A stretch of 6,373 nt of DNA, taken from Candidatus Fermentibacteraceae bacterium (GTDB taxonomy: Bacteria; Fermentibacterota; Fermentibacteria; Fermentibacterales; JCC-6). A program made the translations under genes and the position numbers. The stretch covers positions 1 through 6,373 of the forward strand of contig JAGGYZ010000319.1 of the NCBI GenBank assembly GCA_021162285.1, given 5' to 3'. Shown piece by piece: positions 5,373-6,373 of this stretch (position 1 is its first letter; each line of letters begins with the position of its first letter). Below the pieces are notes generated by a model. That model saw nothing but the letters and a program-made list of their open reading frames with translations. It searched no databases and was not told where the DNA came from.

Positions 5373-6373
5373 ATGCGAATTATTGTAGCCACTGCCTACA
5401 CTATCCCGGCATTTTCCGGGGGCTGGACAACACCGCTTGATCTTCTAGGAACCCGTCACCAGGCAATGTATGTAGTCCGAAACTACACAGCCGGAACACG
5501 AACTGTAGAGGGTATCAAATGTGTTGGTGCAGGTGTAACAGGACCGTTTGCCAGACCTCGGAAAAAGATGGAGAAATACAGACATGCAGCGGCACAACGT
5601 CTTTTCCGCGCAGCTCTGAAAAGAAGTTTCAACAGATTCAAAGCGGATTTTGTTTTGTGTCTGGATACTGATGCAGGATATGCTGCAATGGATCTCCAGC
5701 TCCCGTATGCCATGCGATTTCATTCCCGTCTCAGTAGTTCTGATCGCACTCCACTTTTCAGCCGTTTGATGGAAAACACTGTATTTGCTACATGCTGCCC
5801 CCAAACCCACATACCGGAAATGGAAATTCTTGCACACAATCAGGATCTTTCAAGATTCGAGTTCATTGAAAGTAAAACTGCGGAAAGAGCTTTACTGCTG
5901 ACCAGCATTAACCGTATACATGAACCGGAGTTGTTTATTGAAGGTGTAATGCTGTCCAGAAACATGAGGGGTGATATCGTCGGAACCGGGGAAGAAAGAA
6001 AAACAATCGAGAAACTCTGCAGGAAAACCGGAGGCAGGGTCCGCTGTCTGCCACCTGTTCCCAGGCTGAAAGTACCTGAACTTCTCAAGAGTTATCAGAT
6101 AGGGGTTGCCACTGTTTTGAAGGTGTCTCCCGTGGTTTATCAGATGAAAGTAAATGCCTACATGGCTTCAGGACTGTACACCCTGGCTAAACCGTGGACC
6201 CATGTAGTTCACGAAGCCCCTGACCTGGTCAGTGCTTTCGTTACAGCGCAGGATCTTGCAGATGGATTTGACTACCTCCATGAAAACTGGATGGAAACCC
6301 TTGAAACGCGTAGAAAAGCAAGAGACTGGATACACAAGAATTACTCGGTGGAAATACCTCGGAAACGCTTTGA
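5373..6373 (+). CDS. Glycosyltransferase-like protein (GT-B, family 4-like), 3' end cut by window
   Basis: An open frame runs from ATG at 5373 to the last base with no stop (333 codons plus two bases). The C-terminal half looks like a GT-B nucleotide-sugar-binding domain. VGTGEE at 203-208 is followed by RCLPPVPRLKVPELLKSYQIGVA at about 224-246 and then SPVVYQMKVNAYMASGLYTLA at 252-272, in the usual order of family 4 glycosyltransferases. The first half begins with a beta strand and a glycine-containing loop (MRIIVATAYTIPAFSGG), as in the acceptor domain, and FHSRL at 116-120 sits where other members have a similar FH motif. It would move a sugar from a nucleotide donor to an unknown acceptor, probably for cell-surface glycans. 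The Glu expected in the K-x-x-E-Y-M-A-x-G type motif is Ala262 here. The ending (DWIHKNYSVE) suggests that only a few residues are missing. It is third in the operon, three bases after the zinc-ribbon-like gene, with only a weak ribosome site (GGAAAC). Confidence 0.75.
   Translation, partial: MRIIVATAYTIPAFSGGWTTPLDLLGTRHQAMYVVRNYTAGTRTVEGIKCVGAGVTGPFARPRKKMEKYRHAAAQRLFRAALKRSFNRFKADFVLCLDTDAGYAAMDLQLPYAMRFHSRLSSSDRTPLFSRLMENTVFATCCPQTHIPEMEILAHNQDLSRFEFIESKTAERALLLTSINRIHEPELFIEGVMLSRNMRGDIVGTGEERKTIEKLCRKTGGRVRCLPPVPRLKVPELLKSYQIGVATVLKVSPVVYQMKVNAYMASGLYTLAKPWTHVVHEAPDLVSAFVTAQDLADGFDYLHENWMETLETRRKARDWIHKNYSVEIPRKRF

Noticed and set aside
5405..5420. Hairpin CCCGG-CATTTT-CCGGG as a possible terminator
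   Set aside because: It lies inside the first 16 codons of the glycosyltransferase gene, has only 5-bp arms and is not followed by a T-run. It is most likely a coding coincidence, though it could mildly affect translation.
5445..6088. Minus-strand open frames opposite the glycosyltransferase gene
   Set aside because: The plus strand is open for over 1000 bases to the window edge with family-like motifs; the reverse frames are short, mutually overlapping and motif-free.
1..6373. CRISPR array, tRNA/rRNA gene, insertion sequence or phage element
   Set aside because: I saw no regularly spaced repeats, no tRNA-like cloverleaf in the short gaps, no transposase or integrase motifs and no terminal inverted repeats. 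Coding density leaves almost no room for them.

Overview
The window looks like ordinary chromosomal DNA from an uncultivated or little-studied bacterium. It has dense genes, short overlaps, Shine-Dalgarno-type ribosome sites and a mix of ATG, GTG and TTG starts. The best taxonomic hint is a 694-residue protein that carries a whole GreA at its C-terminus behind a long N-terminal extension. I recall GreA proteins of this enlarged kind from spirochaetes such as Borrelia and Treponema, and related lineages may have them too. A Tat-type signal peptide on another protein suggests a cell with a Tat exporter. I cannot name the phylum with confidence. I see no phage, transposon, CRISPR or RNA gene.

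Layout. (1) 17-451 (+): an acidic 144-residue protein of unknown family. Its stop codon lies one base from the stop of the next gene, which runs the other way. (2) 453-2915 (-): a tightly packed three-gene operon read leftward from 2915. It encodes a Tat-signal exported protein of unknown function, then a HAD-IB phosphatase overlapping it by 4 nt (TTGA), then a PP-loop tRNA thiolation-type protein with a C-terminal NFACT-R-like domain overlapping the HAD gene by 11 nt. (3) 2916-3010: a 95-bp divergent intergenic region that must hold promoters for both directions and contains a small inverted repeat. (4) 3011-6373 (+): a second operon with the large GreA fusion, a 4-nt gap, a 9-cysteine zinc-ribbon-like protein, a 3-nt gap, and a GT-B glycosyltransferase-like gene. 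The last gene is open to the window's right edge, so it is partial.

How they fit together. The rightward operon pairs a transcript-cleavage/elongation factor with a small predicted metal-binding protein and a sugar transferase. The leftward operon pairs tRNA modification with a small-molecule phosphatase and an exported protein. Neither set forms an obvious single pathway. The most distinctive items are the GreA fusion with an apparent CarD/KOW-like barrel in its extension, the Ser-to-Gly change in the PP-loop of the thiolation protein, and the zinc-ribbon protein beside greA. I found no clear evidence of a defence system or other novel multi-gene machine.
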